DNA of 64,000 nt from Natrinema saccharevitans (GCF_001953745.1 NZ_LWLN01000001.1:744001-808000), one strand, 5' to 3'. Counted from the first letter of the stretch, positions 8,174 through 17,693 are shown. The notes: generated by a model from the sequence alone, not told the origin. Numbers and translations are program-made.

Positions 8174-9624
8174 CCACTCGAGGAGACCGGCAGGTCGAAC
8201 GGCACGTTCTGGTCGACGACCGTCCGGAACTCCGTCGAGATTCCCAATAGCACAGCGAAGTAGACGCCGGCACCGAGACCGACGAGCAACACGACAGTTG
8301 CGACGTTGTGGTTGAGCAGTCCGTAGGTCGACTCCGTCCAGAGTCCGGCGTACACCACGCCGGCCATGAGAACGGCGGCGAACCACTGTTTGGCGATCTC
8401 GCCCGTCGGGACCGCGAAGTCGATGATCGCGTCCACGTGGTAGTACGCCAGCATGAGACTGACCGCGACTGAAGCCATCGTCGCTACGGCCGCGCCAAGC
8501 CATCCGTACAGGTAGATCAACACGACGTTAAACGTAACGTTGAGCCCCACGAACGTGACGTTGACCCTGAAGGCGAGATCGGGGCGGTCGACCGCATTGA
8601 GGGTGTTCAGCAGCTGGTTCTGATAGCCCATGAGGAGATTTGCGACGATTAGGAGTGTCAGGACCGTTGCCCCCTTCGGGAACTCCGGGCCGTAGATTCG
8701 GAGGAGCCGCTCACCGAGGAGTGTCCCACCGAACAGCCCGGGAATCAAAAAGAGCCCGGCGAACGCGAGGGATTGTTCGACGATTCCCGCGACGGCCTGT
8801 GAATCCTCTTTGGCTGAGAGCGAACTCATTTCGGGAAACAGGGTGGAACTGAGCGCGCCGCTGAAGAGGATGAGAAATTCCGCGATATTCCAGGCCGCCG
8901 CGTAGACGCCGATCAGACCCGACGAAACGAAAAGTCTGAGGACAATGATATCGGTGTAGCTGAACATCTGCGACTGGAGACTACCCAGCCAGGAGAACTT
9001 CGCGAACTCCACGAGTCGCTCGAAGTGCTGTCGCTCGGGCCGTGAGACCTCGGACAAATTCCGCACGACGAAGTACCCGCCGACCAGAATAACGAGACAG
9101 TAGCCGACGATATGACCGGTGAACAGTCCAGCCGTGCCTGCGCCGGCGGCAATGAGACTGATCTGAAATAATGCTCGGCTTCCCGTTCGGACCGGTGATA
9201 GAGCGCCGCTTACGTGTACTAAATGTAATCCAGTGAGAAGCGAATTGAGCAGACTATTGAGAAGGACTACCAGTAGAATTACCACGATATATCCCGTGGC
9301 TGGATACCCGACATAGCCCGTGATCCGCGCTCGAAACAATATGAGTCCACAGCCGATGAGAACGAACAGACCGAAGATAATAGTCGCTCCCGCCAGGGCG
9401 TACTCCCCCCGATCTTCTCCCTCCGAAACCCGCTTCGATATCGCTCCGGAGAGGCCGACTTTCCCCACGATGGCGAGCCACGAAACGAGTCCGATGGCAA
9501 CGCTGTAAACGCCGAGCGGACCCGCACCGAGCATTCTGGCGATATAGACGGTCGCCAGAAATCCGAGTCCCGATGCGAAGAATTTCGAAATAAAATATAT
9601 GACGGAAGTTTGGCCGAGACGCAT
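8158..9624 (-). CDS. Oligosaccharide flippase, Wzx/AglR-like (MATE/MOP superfamily)
   Basis: 488 aa, ATG 9624. The start, QTSVIYFISKFFASGLGFLATVYIAR, is the hallmark of polysaccharide-biosynthesis (Wzx-type) flippases, and about 12-14 hydrophobic segments follow to near residue 470. No soluble domain is present. The predicted role is moving lipid-linked (dolichol-phosphate-bound) glycans from the cytoplasmic to the outer membrane face, as proposed for Haloferax AglR. It sits upstream of aglF-aglM on the same strand. The C-terminal four residues and stop codon come from the palindromic element at 8088-8173, so the ancestral C-terminus may have been slightly different. Confidence 0.85.
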   Translation of the reverse strand: MRLGQTSVIYFISKFFASGLGFLATVYIARMLGAGPLGVYSVAIGLVSWLAIVGKVGLSGAISKRVSEGEDRGEYALAGATIIFGLFVLIGCGLILFRARITGYVGYPATGYIVVILLVVLLNSLLNSLLTGLHLVHVSGALSPVRTGSRALFQISLIAAGAGTAGLFTGHIVGYCLVILVGGYFVVRNLSEVSRPERQHFERLVEFAKFSWLGSLQSQMFSYTDIIVLRLFVSSGLIGVYAAAWNIAEFLILFSGALSSTLFPEMSSLSAKEDSQAVAGIVEQSLAFAGLFLIPGLFGGTLLGERLLRIYGPEFPKGATVLTLLIVANLLMGYQNQLLNTLNAVDRPDLAFRVNVTFVGLNVTFNVVLIYLYGWLGAAVATMASVAVSLMLAYYHVDAIIDFAVPTGEIAKQWFAAVLMAGVVYAGLWTESTYGLLNHNVATVVLLVGLGAGVYFAVLLGISTEFRTVVDQNVPFDLPVSSSGYSRR

Positions 9625-9795
9625 ATGTGGACACTGAGAGGGCGTTGATTCGATCTATCCGCGTATGGGTTCTTCGGTCCGTCGATTCGAGTCGAAACTG
9701 ATGGAGTTCGCACGAGGCCGTCGCGACGGATCCGACCGCCGACCGAACCGGACCGCTCTGGTGGTGTGCCGTCGCCCGCTATCGAACCCGCGCCG

Positions 9796-10743
9796 TTAAT
9801 CAGCGTATCCTAAGGCTTCCAATCGGTCCGTTATCTCGTCGTCGTCCAGCTCTCTCTCGGATTCGATGGGGTCCGAACTGCGGATCTCACGGCGGTCGTC
9901 CGCCCCGATGACCAGCCACGGGACCTCGCGAAGCGTCGGCGTACTGAACCCTTCCATGTGACCCCAGACTCGGCTCGTGAACGGGTAGACCCGCTCGCCG
10001 AGCATCTCTCCGTGATCGGCGGTGACAACGGATTTCCCGGGGACCGCCTCGAGCAGTTCCTCGACGTGGCCGAGCGCTATCTCGAGGCTTTCGGTGTAGG
10101 CATCACGGATCTCCTGAAACGTCACGTCCCGCTGTTTGACTGCGCCCCAGATCTGGATCCCCTCGTCGTGTTTCCCGTACCCCTGAAGGTCCAGTCGCCG
10201 CCGTAGTTTGTCCGCCGTCTCCCCGAGATAGGGTCGATGGGGCTGCATGAAATGAACGATCAGTCGCTTGTCGGGATGCTGCTCGTGGGCAGCGATCGCC
10301 GCGCTGACGACATCGTCCGGCTGGACTGTTCCGATGTCTTCGTCCCACCGATCGGCGTGGAGGTGATCGATGTGATAGAATGTCTCCGCATCGAGATCGG
10401 TCGAAAACGGGTTCGCCGTCACGTAAACAGTATCGTGAAACTCCCCCGTCGCGAAGTTCTCCCGCATGAACTCCCAGCTTTTCTTCCCTTTCGACGGTGC
10501 CTTGTAAAGCGTCCCGTCGATCGTGTTGAGACGCTCGAAATAGTCGTACCGACACGCGTCGAGGATGATCAGGTTGTCCCAGTCCTCTGCCATGACGTCG
10601 AGCCCTTCCCCGTATTTTCGATCGGTGTATTTGCCGTATCCCTTATGTATTGGCCAGCTAGTCAACCGAACCGCCTCTCGGCCGATCAGAACCGGGTTCC
10701 GTATCGCCCGTTTCAAGTTCTCGAGTGTATAATGATTGTTCAT
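9796..10743 (-). CDS. Alkaline-phosphatase/sulfatase-superfamily enzyme, paralogue 1 of 4
   Basis: 315 aa, ATG 10743. DNLIILDACRYD (metal-binding Asp62), a conserved Ser89 in GKKSWEF at the nucleophile position, HDTVYVTANPF, HFMQPHRPYLG, the metal motif TADHGEMLGER (~242-252) and WGHME (~261-265). It ends in LEALGYAD, the C-terminal LxxLGY frequent in sulfatase-like proteins. A Ser nucleophile and no Cys/Ser-x-Pro-x-Arg formylglycine motif argue for phosphoester rather than sulfate-ester chemistry. No signal peptide; an N-terminal amphipathic region (YTLENLKRAIRNP) is shared with paralogue 3. Probably acts on glycan or lipid-linked intermediates in the cytoplasm (inference). Confidence 0.8.
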   Translation of the reverse strand: MNNHYTLENLKRAIRNPVLIGREAVRLTSWPIHKGYGKYTDRKYGEGLDVMAEDWDNLIILDACRYDYFERLNTIDGTLYKAPSKGKKSWEFMRENFATGEFHDTVYVTANPFSTDLDAETFYHIDHLHADRWDEDIGTVQPDDVVSAAIAAHEQHPDKRLIVHFMQPHRPYLGETADKLRRRLDLQGYGKHDEGIQIWGAVKQRDVTFQEIRDAYTESLEIALGHVEELLEAVPGKSVVTADHGEMLGERVYPFTSRVWGHMEGFSTPTLREVPWLVIGADDRREIRSSDPIESERELDDDEITDRLEALGYAD

Positions 10744-10847
10744 AATTCTGGTGTGTACGGGTGTTTGAATACATGCTGTCCCCTACTCAAGCCACTTTCG
10801 TCGTTCCAGCACTCTCCGCTTTGCGGTCGACAGTGGATTCCAAGAGA

Positions 10848-12002
10848 CTATTGACTCTGTATCTCTCGAACCGTTTCTTTCAGTAATATTGTATCCACAA
10901 CAATATCAGCCGACTCTGCCCGACAGTACATCGGTTCGTACGAGACGCCGAGCGTCGCCGCCAACAGCCGGTAGGGTTGTTTGACCTTGTCGCCGAACAG
11001 TTCTACGAGAGTGCAGTCGTCGGCGAAGACGATGTCGGTGAGGCCCGCTCCGTGCGGACCGACGACAACGTCTGCATCGGCGAACAGCCGCGCGTTCCGC
11101 TCGAGTGACCGTTCCTCCAGCCGATAGCACGAAAAGCCGAACTGCGACAGGACATCCATGACCTCTGTTTCATTTACCACGCGACGTTCGACGGCATTGG
11201 CACGCGAGACATAGACGTTGTCGCCGCTCTCCGGCGTCGTTTCGGGCGCGCGGTCGAGTATCTCTCCGCGGAGCCACGCGAAGTCCTCGGCGCGTCGCTC
11301 CGGGAACGACGGGACGACGAGACGCGAGACGTCGTATGCCGGTTTCGTCGCGTACTCGATTCGCCACTTGGGCCACTCGAGCAACTCGAGCGTTTCGTCA
11401 ACGAACGGCGGCGCATCCTGCGGTATCAACAGTGTCACGCGCTCGCCGGTTGCATCCTCGAACGCCCGGATATAGCGGATCTTCGGAACCGTCTCGACGA
11501 TCCAGTGATAGTAGTTCGGATACCGTGGCATAAGCGGTGCGGCGGTGTCCAGCGAGTCGGCGACTTCGCGGAAGTCGCGTCGGCGATGTCCCGATAGCAG
11601 GCCACGGAGCGGGGCGTCGCCGTAGAACAGTTGTCTGGAGAGCATCGCCATCATCGCCTGCTGAGCCTGGTCCGGCGCGGCGGCGCTTTCCTCGAGGATT
11701 TCGCGTTGCGGGGTCAGTGCCAGTCCGGTCTCCGAGAGGACGCGTCCATCCTCGACGAGCGCGACGAACGGGGACGACTGCTCCCCGTCGTCTCCCGGAA
11801 CCGTGATGATTTCACTTGCGGTCGATCCGAGGGCGTCCCGGGAGATGGTCCGAACGACGCCACGTTCGACGAGCGGATCGAAGACGGGCCGACCGAGTCG
11901 TTTCCGGGTCAGCAAATCGCCGGCCGCGACGATCGACTCCCCGGCCCCGTCGGCCGCGAGCTTTCGCGTTAGCTTTCGAGGACTGAACTCAGTCGGTATC
12001 AT
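10848..12002 (-). CDS. GT61-type glycosyltransferase (DUF563)
   Basis: 384 aa from ATG 12002; the longer in-frame ATG at 12119 would overlap the end of the upstream gene by 47 nt. Diagnostic segments: PRYPNYYHWIVETVPKIRY (~170-190), VYVSRANAVERRVVNE, then VVGPHGAGLTDIVFADDCTLVELF (~325-350), the GxHGAxxxN/D...VEL signature of GT61 capsular/xylosyl-type transferases. No transmembrane segment. It lies between two phosphatase-like paralogues transcribed the same way (12073-13014 upstream, 9796-10743 downstream), so the three form a likely transcription unit for a variable glycan step. Donor and acceptor unknown. Confidence 0.8.
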   Translation of the reverse strand: MIPTEFSPRKLTRKLAADGAGESIVAAGDLLTRKRLGRPVFDPLVERGVVRTISRDALGSTASEIITVPGDDGEQSSPFVALVEDGRVLSETGLALTPQREILEESAAAPDQAQQAMMAMLSRQLFYGDAPLRGLLSGHRRRDFREVADSLDTAAPLMPRYPNYYHWIVETVPKIRYIRAFEDATGERVTLLIPQDAPPFVDETLELLEWPKWRIEYATKPAYDVSRLVVPSFPERRAEDFAWLRGEILDRAPETTPESGDNVYVSRANAVERRVVNETEVMDVLSQFGFSCYRLEERSLERNARLFADADVVVGPHGAGLTDIVFADDCTLVELFGDKVKQPYRLLAATLGVSYEPMYCRAESADIVVDTILLKETVREIQSQ

Positions 12003-12072
12003 GTTCCCGTGAGCGAATGCGTTGTCGCTCCCGGCGGTACCGATCGCCGTCGGTGCTGGGCGAGGCACCCGG

Positions 12073-13014
12073 TCATCGATACCCCAGCGCCTCGAGACGC
12101 TCGTCGACGGTTTCTTCATCGACGCTTTCCTGCTCGACAGGCGGTTCCGTTCGGACCTCCCTACGGCCGTCGCCCTCCACGACGAACCAGGGGACCTTGA
12201 CCAGTTCCTCGGCGTGGACGCCGTACGGATGCCCGTACTTTCGGCGGCTCGGGATCGGCGATAGCCGCTCCCCGACGAAGTTGCCGTGGTCGGCCGTGAT
12301 CACCGACTTGCCCTCGAGCGTCTCGAGCAGGTCGGCGACTTCCTCGAGGACGACGTCGAGATTCTCCAGATACGCCTTCCAGACCGTTTCTATGTCCACA
12401 TCGACGGTCCCGTTTCGGAGATGGTTCCAGATACCCGGTTCCTCCTCTACGTCGAGATCCATCGTCCATCCGCCGCCGGCCATGTTTCGACCGAGTTTGC
12501 CGATAAACGGCGTGTGTGGTTGCATGAAGTGGACGATAAGACGCTTGTCAGGGTAGGTTTCGTGGGCGTCTACCGCCGCTCGTGCGACGGTTTCCGGGGT
12601 TACGGTCTGTAACTCCGTATCCCAGTCACCCAGACAATCGATGACGGCATGGAACGTGTCTTCATCAAGATTTAGACGTGGAACGTACGGGTTCGCGTTA
12701 ACGTAGACGGTATCGTGGAACGTCCCCGACGTGAAATTCCGTTCCAAGAACTCCTCGCTACTCGATCCCAGCGAAATCCGTGACTCGAGTTCGCCATCGA
12801 TATCGATCCGATCCGCGAACATGTCGTAGCGACAGGCGTCTAGAATTAGCAAATTGTCCCAATCTTCAGACATGATATGGGTTCCGTTTCCGTGTCGAAG
12901 GCGGAAAACCAGATTATTGAGTTCGATAGGAACGTATCGTAATACGCTCGTAGAGGTTTGAAGTAACCCTCCGCTGGCGTAGAGTTCCTTCGCTTTGCGG
13001 AGATGGTGACGCAT
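12073..13014 (-). CDS. Alkaline-phosphatase/sulfatase-superfamily enzyme, paralogue 2 of 4
   Basis: 313 aa, ATG 13014. It aligns end to end with the neighbours: DWDNLLILDACRYD (Asp59), SLGSSSEEFLERNF (Ser86 at the nucleophile position), HDTVYVNANPYVP, HFMQPHTPFIG, ITADHGNFVGER and KYGHPYG, ending RLEALGYR. The DHG motif has Asn instead of Glu in third place (DHGN), the only paralogue of the four to differ so. No signal peptide. It is divergent from paralogue 3, with a 97-bp intergenic region between the two starts, suggesting a duplicated, inverted pair. Confidence 0.8.
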   Translation of the reverse strand: MRHHLRKAKELYASGGLLQTSTSVLRYVPIELNNLVFRLRHGNGTHIMSEDWDNLLILDACRYDMFADRIDIDGELESRISLGSSSEEFLERNFTSGTFHDTVYVNANPYVPRLNLDEDTFHAVIDCLGDWDTELQTVTPETVARAAVDAHETYPDKRLIVHFMQPHTPFIGKLGRNMAGGGWTMDLDVEEEPGIWNHLRNGTVDVDIETVWKAYLENLDVVLEEVADLLETLEGKSVITADHGNFVGERLSPIPSRRKYGHPYGVHAEELVKVPWFVVEGDGRREVRTEPPVEQESVDEETVDERLEALGYR

Positions 13015-13111
13015 ACGATGTGGAACTTCCTTCTGGGGAAATAACGTTTCGGTTCAGCAAGCGAACGGGTAAGCGGTACAATCAAACCATTGGAATTGGC
13101 ATTTCTAGGCA

Positions 13112-14050
13112 ATGCCAGAGCGATATACTCTCGAGAACTTTCGGAAGTTACTGCGCGAACCGGAGTACGTTCTCTGGGAACTCCAACGGAAAATATTTCA
13201 GTTCCGGTTTGGGGATGGAATCGATGTGATGTCGAAAGACTGGGATAACCTTATTCTCCTTGATGCGTGCCGTTATGACTCGTTCAAATCGGAAAACACG
13301 ATAGACGGGAAGTTAACATCAGTCGTCTCAAAAGGAGGATCGAGTTGGCCGTTCATGCAGGCGAACTTCGCCAACCGTGACCTCCACGACACCGTCTACG
13401 TCACGGCAAACCCTCATACAGGAAAACTCTCCGATGACGTGTTCCATGCCGTAAAAATGCTCCATCTCGAAGCGTGGAACGATGAATACGAAACTGTCCT
13501 TCCCGAAGACGTACTCAATGCAGCGATAGACGCACACGAGGAGTATCCGAACAAACGATTGATCATCCATTTTATGCAACCCCACCGGCCGTTTATCGGG
13601 CCAACAGGACGAAAATTAAGAGAAGAGTACAATCTAGGAGGATACAATAGAATGTTGTCCTACGAGGAATCGAATGGTGAACGAGAGGAGACGGACTTCA
13701 CTGCACGCGTTGAACGAGGCGAACTTTCCCTCCCACGGATACGTGAAGCGTATCGGGAAAACGTAGCGACCGCGGTCGAATATGCAGAGAAGGTATCGAA
13801 CGCACTCTCCGGAAAGACCGTTGTGAGTGCCGATCACGGCGAACTACTCGGTGATCAATTCACGAGGTTCACAAAACCGAAATACGGACACTCATGGGAA
13901 CATCTAAAGAACAAGGAATTGTACGTCGTACCGTGGCTCGAGATTAAGACAAACAATAGAAGAACTATTACAGCCGATAGTCCCACTGAGATCAACCGGG
14001 GAAGCGAAGCGGAGGTTGAGGATCGGCTACGATCACTTGGGTATCGATAA
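13112..14050 (+). CDS. Alkaline-phosphatase/sulfatase-superfamily enzyme, paralogue 3 of 4
   Basis: 312 aa, ATG 13112. Motifs: DWDNLILLDACRYD (Asp51), SKGGSSWPFM (Ser78), HDTVYVTANPHTG, HFMQPHRPFIG, VVSADHGELLGDQ and KYGHSWEHL; the tail ends RLRSLGYR. It starts PERYTLENFRKLLREP, matching the N-terminus of paralogue 1. Codon usage is clearly more AT-rich than the surrounding genes (AAA, AAT, ATA and GAA codons are frequent), which suggests separate acquisition rather than local duplication. No signal peptide or membrane segment. Confidence 0.8.
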   Translation: MPERYTLENFRKLLREPEYVLWELQRKIFQFRFGDGIDVMSKDWDNLILLDACRYDSFKSENTIDGKLTSVVSKGGSSWPFMQANFANRDLHDTVYVTANPHTGKLSDDVFHAVKMLHLEAWNDEYETVLPEDVLNAAIDAHEEYPNKRLIIHFMQPHRPFIGPTGRKLREEYNLGGYNRMLSYEESNGEREETDFTARVERGELSLPRIREAYRENVATAVEYAEKVSNALSGKTVVSADHGELLGDQFTRFTKPKYGHSWEHLKNKELYVVPWLEIKTNNRRTITADSPTEINRGSEAEVEDRLRSLGYR

Positions 14051-14190
14051 GCTCCGATAGGTATTTTATACTCTCCACAGTATAAAGATAAATATATTAT
14101 ATAATTATTTATGGTATTTAGTCGAGTATTTTACCGAAATCAGCAGGTTTTATCGCAAATATTATCCCTGCCGTTGGCTACTTCAGACCA
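14051..14190. other. AT-rich intergenic spacer
   Basis: This spacer contains runs such as ATAAATATATTATATAATTA (14088-14107) in an otherwise GC-rich region. Several TATA-like boxes are possible for the gene at 14191 (for example TTTTATCG near 14150). No ORF or stable hairpin is seen. Together with the AT-leaning gene before it, it marks a compositional island of about 1.2 kb. Confidence 0.6.
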
Positions 14191-15207
14191 ATGCTGCGGC
14201 ACGAAGTGAGCGTCGACAATATTAAGAGGGCTCTAAAGAACCCCGATCAGGCCGTTGACGAGACTCTTTACGAACTTTTCTATCGGATCCCAATGACGTA
14301 TGCAAATACGGTAACGACCATCGGGACGAACGTCTTCACACGCGAGTGGGAGGTGTTGATTCTGCTGGATACCTGCCGTGTCGACGCGCTTCGCGCGGTT
14401 GCCGACGAGTACGACTTCATCTCATCGGTTGATAGCATTCGTTCGGTCGGCGGTCGATCCCCCGAGTGGATCGCCAAGACGTTCGTCGACGAATACGAGG
14501 GGACGATCCGGGAAACGGCGTACCTCACTACGAACGTCTTCACGGAGCCGATCCTCGACACTGCAAGCCCCGATGCCGGATCGTTAGCTGATAAAAGCTT
14601 TACCTATGATCTACTGGACAGAATCCCGACCGTCGGCGTAGAGACGCTGGGGAAGTGCGAGTACCTGTTCGAATGCGAACCGGTTGGCGAATCGGGACCA
14701 CTGGGCCACACTGAGGGAGGGACGCCGCCTCGATACGTAACTGACAGGGGTATCGATGTCGCCCGCAATGAGAGCTTCGACCGTCTTATTCTCCACTATC
14801 TTCAGCCACACCCACCCTACATGGCGCGGGCGCTCGAGGAAGACCGCCCGTTGTACAAACACGAACGAGACTGGTGGGGATACATAGGGGAAACGGATGA
14901 TAAAGACACGATTTGGGAGACGTATCTGGACGAACTACGGTTCGTACTCGACGACGTAGAACTACTCCTGCAAAACATGGACGCCGAACGGGTCGTTATC
15001 TCGTCCGATCACGGTGACGCGTTCGGTGAATTCTGGGAGTTCGGCCACAAAACGGGTAGCATGCATCCGAACGTCCGAAACGTGCCATGGGTAGAGACGT
15101 CCGCAACGGACACCGGTTCGTACACTCCGGAGTTCGAAGCACCATCGACGAACGACGCGGATAACGATCTCGCCGAGCAACTCGAGGCCTTAGGATACAA
15201 AATGTAA
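14191..15207 (+). CDS. Alkaline-phosphatase/sulfatase-superfamily enzyme, paralogue 4 of 4 (divergent)
   Basis: 338 aa, ATG 14191. The most divergent paralogue: EWEVLILLDTCRVD replaces the usual DNLxxLDACRYD (metal Asp60 kept), with SVGGRSPEWIAKTF (Ser90), RETAYLTTNVF, HYLQPHPPYMA and VISSDHGDAFGEFWEFGH; it ends QLEALGYKM. The third motif residue is Asp (DHGD). The middle has an insertion (~150-200) rich in Gly/Glu. The preceding 140-bp spacer is strongly AT-rich. It is followed by the GT4 gene at 15304 after 96 bp and may be cotranscribed with it. Confidence 0.75.
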   Translation: MLRHEVSVDNIKRALKNPDQAVDETLYELFYRIPMTYANTVTTIGTNVFTREWEVLILLDTCRVDALRAVADEYDFISSVDSIRSVGGRSPEWIAKTFVDEYEGTIRETAYLTTNVFTEPILDTASPDAGSLADKSFTYDLLDRIPTVGVETLGKCEYLFECEPVGESGPLGHTEGGTPPRYVTDRGIDVARNESFDRLILHYLQPHPPYMARALEEDRPLYKHERDWWGYIGETDDKDTIWETYLDELRFVLDDVELLLQNMDAERVVISSDHGDAFGEFWEFGHKTGSMHPNVRNVPWVETSATDTGSYTPEFEAPSTNDADNDLAEQLEALGYKM

Positions 15208-15303
15208 TTCGGGAATGATGACTCCGAGCTGAAAGGAGTGGTATGAAGAAAGCGGTATGAGAACCACTGCTCAGGTTACCTCCGCTAATCGGAGGGCAAC
15301 GAG

Positions 15304-16440
15304 ATGATACTAATGACACGACTCGCCCTCGTCACCCCTCGCTACCCGCCGACCCACGCCGGCGGCGGTGAGATCAGCGCCCGCTTGCTCGCCGAACAGC
15401 TTCACGTTCGAGACGCCGTCGACGAAGTCGTCGTCTACTCGTTCGACGGCGAGTCGACGGAAACGGTCGGGGAAGTTCCGGTTTTCCGACTTACGGACGT
15501 TCCTCAGTATCCCTACACCCTACCGAACGAAATCGCCTACCGGAAACTCAGGGCGGTCGGTCCGGATCCCGACGTAATTCACGCGTACAACATGCACCTC
15601 CATCCCGCCGTGGGACGGCTCTCCGCGACGCTCGACGTTCCCGCGGTGGCGACGCTGAACGCGTACCCGCTCGTCGACTGGGCCGAGGTGAACGTGACCC
15701 CGTCGTTCAAGCGTCGACTGTACGAGCAGACGTTGTTGCGTCTCGAACGGTCCCGCCTGCTGGGACAGATGTCGAACATCGACCTGTTCCTGCCGCTCAG
15801 CAGCGCCGTCGAGCGCGTCTACCGAAACAACGGCCTCGAGGACGCCGACTACGAGGTGATCCCGAACATGCTCGATCCGTCGTTTTCCGTCCCCGACGAC
15901 TCAGGAGAGACGGGCCGGTTCCGGTTGCTGTACGTCGGCTACCTCCGGGACACGAAGGGCGTTCGGTATCTGATCGATGCAATGGACTGGCTCCCCGAGC
16001 AGGTCGAATTGACGGTCGTCGGCGACGGCCCGGAACGAGACACACTGGCGGAGCGGGCCGCGGATACCGCCGCGGCCGACAGAATCGAGTTCACCGGCTC
16101 GGTCCCCTACGAGGCGGTCACACGAGCGTACGCTGACGCGGACGTATTCGTCCACCCCGGCGTCTGGCCGGAGCCGTTCGGCCGGACGATCCTCGAGGCC
16201 ATGCAGGCTGGATTGCCCGTCGTCGCGACCGATATCGGCGGTCCGGCCGAAACCGTCCCGCAATCGGAGCTGCTGGCGACACCCGGCGATCCAGCGAGTC
16301 TGGGCGAGTGCATCGAACACGCCATCGCGAACCGCGACCGGATCGCCCGAGAGAATCGGCAGTTCGTTGAAGACCGGTATCACCCCGACGTCGTCGTGCC
16401 ACAGTTTCACGAGGTCTACGAGCGAGTCTTGCGTGATTGA
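15304..16440 (+). CDS. GT4-family glycosyltransferase
   Basis: 378 aa. Start ATG 15304 is preceded by GGAGG at 15291-15295; an ATG nine nt downstream is the alternative. N-terminal LALVTPRYPPTHAGGGEISARLLAEQL is the GT-B acceptor-domain start; the donor domain holds LLYVGYLRDTKGVRYLIDAM and the EPFGRTILEAMQAGLPVVA signature, with the paired Glu (E-x7-E) that contacts the nucleotide-sugar ribose and phosphates. Soluble, cytoplasmic retaining transferase; likely adds a sugar to the dolichol-linked glycan. Specific donor unknown. Confidence 0.85.
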   Translation: MILMTRLALVTPRYPPTHAGGGEISARLLAEQLHVRDAVDEVVVYSFDGESTETVGEVPVFRLTDVPQYPYTLPNEIAYRKLRAVGPDPDVIHAYNMHLHPAVGRLSATLDVPAVATLNAYPLVDWAEVNVTPSFKRRLYEQTLLRLERSRLLGQMSNIDLFLPLSSAVERVYRNNGLEDADYEVIPNMLDPSFSVPDDSGETGRFRLLYVGYLRDTKGVRYLIDAMDWLPEQVELTVVGDGPERDTLAERAADTAAADRIEFTGSVPYEAVTRAYADADVFVHPGVWPEPFGRTILEAMQAGLPVVATDIGGPAETVPQSELLATPGDPASLGECIEHAIANRDRIARENRQFVEDRYHPDVVVPQFHEVYERVLRD

Positions 16441-16511
16441 CAGTGAGCGGCCACTTGCAGCCGCCGATCAACCCGTGAAGGATATGCCCGTCGGTTGAGA
16501 AGACGGACGTA

Positions 16512-17678
16512 ATGACTAATTTCGAACCCGCCAGCCGAGGACTGGCGGTCGCCCACTGGGGCGAACACGCCAACGGCGGTGGCGATCGCCTCGCTTGGGA
16601 ACTCGCCCGTGTCTTCGAAGACGCGCCGTTCTACGTCGGCTGGCGCGACGAGTCGATCGAGCCGACCGACATCGAGGCCGAACAGCTCATCCAGGGCCGG
16701 TTACTGAACCGAGCCCTCGAGCGGGGCGGGCTGGCGCGACAGCTCGCGCACCTCGTGGGCTGGCAGCTCGCCGAGCCCCTGCGGGAGTACGACGTCCTCG
16801 TCACGAGCGGGAACGAGCCGCTGTTTTACGTCGCCCCGACCGAGCAGACCTGGGTCGCCTACGTCCATCACACGAACCGCAGGCAGTCCGACCAGATCAC
16901 CGAGGTCGAGTCCGGCCGCTTCCCTCGGCTCCGATTACTCCTCTATTACGCGATTCGGGTCCTGTTCGATCACAACACTCACCGGCCGGACCGCTACGTC
17001 GTCAACTCCGAACTCGTCAAGCGCCGCCTCGAGCGCTACTGGGGCGTACCGAGCGAGAAGATCAGCGTCGTCTATCCGCCCGTCGATACCCACGAGTACG
17101 ACCCGAACGACGAGGAGACCGGCGAGTACTACGCGACACTCTCGCGGCTGGACTGGCACAAGGACGTCGACGGGATCGTCAGGGCGTTCAACGACCTCGG
17201 TCGGCGACTGCTCGTCGCCGGCGACGGTCCCGAACGCGAGCGCCTCGAGCGGTTGGCCGGCGACAACGTCGAGTTCCTGGGTTACGTCGACGAGGCCGAG
17301 AAACGACGCCTGCTGTCGGGCGCGAAGGCCTTCGTGTTCAACGGCCGCGACGAGGACTTCGGGATCGCTCCGGTCGAAGCGCTGGCGGCCGGCACGCCGC
17401 TGCTCGGCGTCGAAGAGGGGATGACACAGTTCCAGGTCGTCGACGGGAAGAACGGCTACTGCCACACGCGATCGGGCGAAGCCGGGCCCTCGCTGGCCGA
17501 GACGATCCGCCGGTTCGAGACGGAGGGGATCGAGTGGTCGCCGTCGGAGATCGCTGCCTTCGCCGAGCGGTTCTCCGTGGACGCGTTCCACGAGGGGATG
17601 CGGGAGGCGGTCGATACCGCGGTTGCGAGCGCCGATATCACGCCCGATTGGTACGAGGCGTACGAAACCGGCGATTGA
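16512..17678 (+). CDS. GT4-family glycosyltransferase
   Basis: 388 aa, ATG 16512. Retaining GT-B: N-terminal AVAHWGEHANGGGDRLAWELAR, middle WVAYVHHTNRRQSD and YVVNSELVKRRLERYWGV, donor domain YYATLSRLDWHKDVDGIVRAF and EDFGIAPVEALAAGTPLLGV (E-x7-E pair). It follows the GT4 gene at 15304 by 71 bp on the same strand; the two are not close duplicates, so they probably catalyse different sugar additions. It converges with aglG, whose stop lies 16 bp away. Confidence 0.85.
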   Translation: MTNFEPASRGLAVAHWGEHANGGGDRLAWELARVFEDAPFYVGWRDESIEPTDIEAEQLIQGRLLNRALERGGLARQLAHLVGWQLAEPLREYDVLVTSGNEPLFYVAPTEQTWVAYVHHTNRRQSDQITEVESGRFPRLRLLLYYAIRVLFDHNTHRPDRYVVNSELVKRRLERYWGVPSEKISVVYPPVDTHEYDPNDEETGEYYATLSRLDWHKDVDGIVRAFNDLGRRLLVAGDGPERERLERLAGDNVEFLGYVDEAEKRRLLSGAKAFVFNGRDEDFGIAPVEALAAGTPLLGVEEGMTQFQVVDGKNGYCHTRSGEAGPSLAETIRRFETEGIEWSPSEIAAFAERFSVDAFHEGMREAVDTAVASADITPDWYEAYETGD

Positions 17679-17693
17679 GTCGACCGCGGACAG

